From: Amphimedon queenslandica
Taxonomy: Eukaryota > Porifera > Demospongiae > Haplosclerida > Niphatidae
Assembly: GCF_000090795.2 (NCBI RefSeq)
Contig: NW_003546269.1
Span: 299,265 to 331,273, forward strand
Reading direction: 5' to 3'
Length of the DNA stretch: 32,009 nt
Notes under the pieces: model-generated
The model's input: the letters and a program-made list of their open reading frames with translations, nothing else
The model's database searches: none
What the model was told of the DNA's origin: nothing
In this document: positions 28,490 through 32,009 of the stretch, piece by piece
How positions within the stretch are numbered: the stretch's first letter is position 1
Layout: every line of letters starts with the position of its first letter
Made by a program: the position numbers and the translations under genes

Positions 28490-29109
28490 AAATCAGCAAG
28501 TCCTTATGTATATATATTCTTGAGTATTACAGAGAAGGAAGCTCGAGAGGGAAGCATGAAGTTAAAAATAAAAATGGATCCATTACCTCATTCATGCTAA
28601 CCATATGAATATATTTATACAATACTTAGAGTCAATACTAATGAGATTCATGCACATTCTCAATTCACAAATGCACACCCTTAAATCCACTGTTGTATGT
28701 TGTCATTGATATTATGTACTCTGCCAGGACTCTACCAGGAGAAACTTTGGAGGGAAAAACTAATGTATATATCATGATGATTGCCTCATCTTTGTTACAT
28801 ATGACCCTGTAATCTCATACACTTTATTATCGTGTGAATAAGAGGACTGATGTTTAAATTTTTGGTTTTTTTTGTTTGTTTGTTGTTTGTGAGATTAATA
28901 GTTGTTGTTGTTGTTGTTGTTATTACAACATTCAACATGACCTGTACTTGCTTTCTTACTCCCTCTCTCCTCTTCTCTCCCTCCCTCCCTTTCTCCTTCC
29001 CTCCCTCCCTCCCTCTCTCTCTCTCCCTCTCTCTTCTCTCTCTCTCTCTTTTTGACTTCAAACTATCATCACTCACTCTCTCTGGACTTTAATCTACATG
29101 AACATGTAT

Positions 29110-29143
<34 letters not shown>

Positions 29144-31465
29144 TCTCCCTCCCCCTATAACCTTTTCCCCCTCTCTCTCTCCCTATGCTCTGTCATGCCC
29201 AAATTAGTACATGCATGTATGTACATATACATGTATCAACACAAACATTCTTGTTTTTAGTTCCATTTTAAATTGTTAGACTGTAGGTGATACATTTTTT
29301 ATTGTGGCAAGTGTCTGTATCAACATTGAAAACACTTGAGTTTGTGTATTTATATTTATTCATCTATTTTTTATTGATTTTTATAGCTACATGTATCTTG
29401 ATCATTATCTACATGTACACATGTATGTAGATAAATCCTGAGCCCTTTGCTACTGCTATAGAAACAATAACAGCTAGCACATCAAAAACACAATTAATTA
29501 ATATTTATATTTAAGCTAAGAGTATTATGTCTTACATGTACATGTAGAATTTCATGTATTTAGACTTTCCAGTGATAAATTAGAAGTTGATCCAAGGACA
29601 TTTTTATAATGTAATGGGTACACAACTAAGCCTCATACAAAAACTACCTATAGATTGTAGGGACAATTTTGTATTAAGGACAGGTAGTAGGGTGTAATGT
29701 CCCAATGAAGAAGGTTAGTAATAGTTCTGTAACACGATATATTGCTTATACGCGTATGCTTATATATAGTAAGCTAAAATTGGTATAGTTCTTAATTCAC
29801 ATTGTCCCTAAAGTTATAAGTATAATAACATTTTTAGTACATGTACATTGCAACCATTACTAAGTTACAATTTGTAGGGAGGGATCTCAGTTGGTTCAGT
29901 TTGGCACTGCACTCTGGACTAAGATCATTACAAACTACAATAGATCTTGTTTAGTTCTGTATTGTAATGGTGTCTATTTTTTAGTACAAACACTAAAATT
30001 GACTTTAATTTTATTCACGAGTATCTATTCCCCACTCCATGTCTATACATAATGCACCGCCCAGTTCTTTTTGCTGATGACATTGTTCCAATAGCTTCCA
30101 TTTTCTCCTAGCAACAAGCCAGCAGTCATTATTTTGTAGTATATTTCATTTTACTATAATGTGAAATTATTGTAGTATCAATTACTCTTATTTAGTGTGC
30201 GTAACAAGATTCGGAAGAAGGCATTATCCGTCCTCTTGTAAGAGGATACATACATGTACATGTAATTCTACTATAGATTTGTAGACACATGTACATATAA
30301 ATGATGTAATGTAATGGCCGGTACAAGCTACTTCCAGGTGTGTCTGGATGCTATTTCCCATCTTTTGCTTCCCTTATGTGTACATTTTAGGATTTCCCCC
30401 AAAGCTATAGTCTCGTTGGACGAGACTACCCCAAGGCATGTGCTTCATGAGCTGACTGCAGTACTACCATACAGTACTACATGCATGGTTTTTGGAGCAA
30501 CTTTAAAAATTTGTTAAAAATCCAATTTTGATCTGAATCAGCTCAAACTTGCTACACAGTATAAGAACATATATACGTATCAGAACAAATTATAAAAATA
30601 AAAAATTCTCTCCAAGTCATTTTTGGAAAAATTACCATCTTTATAGTAAAGGTATAATTATATATTTTTAAGTTTTAGAGCAACTTTAAAATCCAGGGAC
30701 CAGAACCTCCATAAGCACTATGAAACCATGGTACATGTACATGTACATGTACATGTACATGTACTTCTCCAGTTTATGTTAAATGCATTTTACTATTAAT
30801 ATTGTTGCTAATAGTACTGCTAGTATTGTTATGTGTACAACTGTAATTGTTACAATATTGTGGGCTTACTTTCTTATCAGATTCTTGTGTATTTGTATGT
30901 TATAGATTATAGTGATTGATAAAACACTCAATGGCTATGTTGTTTCAACTTTCTCTCTCTTCCTCCTTCTTTCTCTCTCTCTTCCTCTCTCCTTCCCTCC
31001 CTCTCTTTCTCCTTTTCTTTCTCTCGCTCTTTTCCCCTCTTTCTCTCCCTCCCCCTCTCTCTTTCCTTCACTCTCTCTCTCTCCCTCCCTCTCTTTCTCC
31101 TTTTCTTTCTCTTGTTCTTTTCCCCTCTTTCTCTCCCTCCCTCTCTCTCTCTCCTTCACTCTCTCTCTCTCTCTCTCCCTCCCTCTCTTTCTCCGTTTCT
31201 TTCTCTTGCTCTTTTCCCCTCTTTCTCTCCCTCCCTCTCTCTCTCTCTCTCCTAAAATATCAATAATTCCTTTCAATAGAAACTAATTACTATAAGAATT
31301 ATTACTAACTATAGGCTACCACCATTGTTGTATATTAAACTTAATTCATTTAGTGCTAGGTGATTCTGTACTGAAATAATGTACATACAGTCAAGCATTT
31401 TCACATGCATGTAGCTCCAAGCCAAAAAAATCCATTACAATCACGATTATTAATTGCTATTATTA

Positions 31466-31497
<32 letters not shown>

Positions 31498-31997
31498 GTT
31501 ATTATTATTATTGTTATTATTACTATTATTATGTTAAACAAATGGTGACAGAAAGACACAAAACAGACAGAAAGGGGGCATATCATTACATATTTGTCAT
31601 TCGTAATACATGTACATGTATATATACACGGATGCTCTGCAATGAATGTACATGTACGTGTGTGTGTATATGTAAACTGACATTCTGTTGTTATTCTTAT
31701 TAATGATAAATAATTTAAATCCTTTTCCTGTTTGTTATGGAAGTGTGAAATCATTTTCATAGTTTTTTTTCTCACGGATAGGGACGTTAGCATGTACATG
31801 CACCTTCCTTTATGATTCATATCGAGAGGACTATTATAATTACTATTATTATTATTAATTTATTTATTATTAATTTATTTATTATTGTTCTTTTTCTTAG
31901 TTCTCCTATTAATGCTGACAAGTATTTCCTTCCTCTTGAGTTAGCTTGTCGCTGTAACGTGTCGAGAATGGTTAGCACTTCTCTGGACTGTATACAG
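26234..31997 (+). CDS. ARFGEF: ARFGEF1/2 (BIG1/2) orthologue, N-terminal exons only
   Basis: Three coding exons: 26234-26360, 28405-28450, 31901-31997; the gene continues beyond the right edge. The joined 90 residues begin [20 protein letters not shown] and include [17 protein letters not shown] and [15 protein letters not shown] followed by [10 protein letters not shown]. These match the start of the DCB (dimerisation and cyclophilin-binding) domain of brefeldin A-inhibited ARF exchange factors. Phases agree (1, 2, 0) and all borders are GT-AG. The ATG context (AAAATGG) is strong and matches the expected family N-terminus. In other animals these large proteins (about 1,800 residues) activate class I ARFs at the trans-Golgi through a Sec7 domain, which lies outside the window. 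A single BIG gene that predates the vertebrate BIG1/BIG2 split would be expected in a sponge. Confidence 0.88.
26361..28404 (+). other. ARFGEF intron 1
   Basis: Phase-1 intron of 2.0 kb. It contains a fragment resembling the 176/186-bp repeat family (about 26443-26496), TACATG runs (26925-26945, 27055-27082, 27770-27790), a CA/TACATG composite at 27350-27475 and a pyrimidine tract before the acceptor. No coding frame is convincing. Confidence 0.6.
27350..27475 (+). repeat. (CA)n microsatellite interleaved with TACATGTACA
   Basis: Two near-repeats of a CA run followed by a TATGTCACACATACATGTAC-type block, then more CA. The composite looks like a local duplication. Confidence 0.75.
28960..29180 (+). 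repeat. CT-rich low-complexity tracts
   Basis: Two pyrimidine blocks (about 28962-29050 and 29110-29180) of CTCTCC/CCCT units separated by ordinary sequence, inside ARFGEF intron 2. The frames across them are artefacts. Confidence 0.8.
30480..30700 (-). repeat. 186-bp repeat family, single diverged copy
   Basis: The blocks GGAGCAACTTTAAAAATT, CAGCTCAAACTTGCTACAC and a degenerate CAAGTCATTTTTGGAAAAAT are reverse complements of the CAD-intron array. Orientation matches the copies at 13138-13545. The central palindrome has decayed. A second partial unit begins near 30670. Confidence 0.8.
30731..30764. repeat. TACATG hexamer array
   Basis: Five and a half copies of the TACATG hexamer, a sequence made of overlapping GTAC and CATG palindromes. 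It is the longest of many such runs in the introns. Confidence 0.9.
30945..31252 (+). repeat. Pyrimidine minisatellite, about 88-94 bp units
   Basis: A 300-base C/T tract with higher-order structure. The block CTCTTTTCCCCTCTTTCTCT recurs at 31027, 31115 (first base T) and 31209, giving periods of 88 and 94 bp, each flanked by CCCTCCCTCTCTTTCTCC. The length difference comes from the embedded CT run. Confidence 0.85.
31455..31530 (+). repeat. (ATT)n microsatellite
   Basis: Interrupted ATT/TTA trinucleotide run in ARFGEF intron 2. The minus-strand frame across it gives poly-isoleucine and is an artefact. Confidence 0.85.
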
Positions 31998-32009
31998 GTA
32001 ATGTGTCAT

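Larger units (their letters stand above)
28451..31900 (+). other. ARFGEF intron 2 (3.45 kb)
   Basis: Phase-2 intron beginning with a GA run at the donor. It contains CT tracts (about 28960-29180), a diverged 186-bp-family unit (30480-30700), a TACATG array (30731-30764), a pyrimidine minisatellite (30945-31252) and an ATT run (31455-31530). I found no nested gene. Confidence 0.6.

Noticed and set aside
30314..30517. 67-codon frame near the diverged 186-bp repeat
   Set aside because: It runs into the repeat unit, has no recognisable domain and lies inside an intron.
30912..31286. Ser/Leu/Pro-rich frames on plus and Arg/Glu-rich frame on minus
   Set aside because: Low-complexity products of the pyrimidine minisatellite.

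Overview
The window is animal nuclear DNA and most likely comes from a demosponge. A haplosclerid such as Amphimedon is my best guess, but the species is not proven. Evidence: spliced genes with GT-AG introns, a metazoan-type CAD gene and an ARFGEF (BIG1/2) gene, AT-rich introns full of TACATG and GA/CT runs, and a tandem family of fibrinogen-like proteins of a kind I associate with sponges and other early-branching animals. No bacterial, viral or CRISPR features were seen.

Layout. (1) 1-6493, plus strand: four tandem, apparently intronless genes for fibrinogen-like secreted or type II membrane proteins. The first is cut by the window edge and the third has a 4-bp frameshift. (2) 6719-15889, plus strand: 18 exons of CAD, covering the tail of the CPSase part, then all of dihydroorotase, linker and aspartate transcarbamylase. 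The upstream CPSase exons are absent; the fibrinogen-like array sits where they should be. (3) 16284-17288, plus strand: a single-exon BTB (KCTD-like) protein with a pentapeptide-like C-terminus. (4) 25262-17845, minus strand: a five-exon gene for a 1166-residue single-pass receptor with Ig-like exons and a long disordered tail, which I do not recognise. (5) 26234 to the right edge, plus strand: the first three coding exons of an ARFGEF1/2 orthologue, head-to-head with the receptor gene.

Introns hold a dispersed repeat family with a unit of about 186 bp, marked by a perfect 20-bp palindrome, a related 176-bp tandem repeat, long homopurine/homopyrimidine tracts and TACATG arrays.

Functionally, CAD (pyrimidine synthesis) and ARFGEF (Golgi ARF activation) are housekeeping genes. 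The fibrinogen-like array and the Ig-like receptor are accessory surface or secreted proteins. The array is the most dynamic part: its N-terminal and C-terminal halves are reassorted among copies, stalk repeats vary in number, promoters are duplicated and one copy is broken. The full-length membrane copy has lectin-receptor-like topology with two cytoplasmic YxxV motifs, so a recognition role is possible but unproven.
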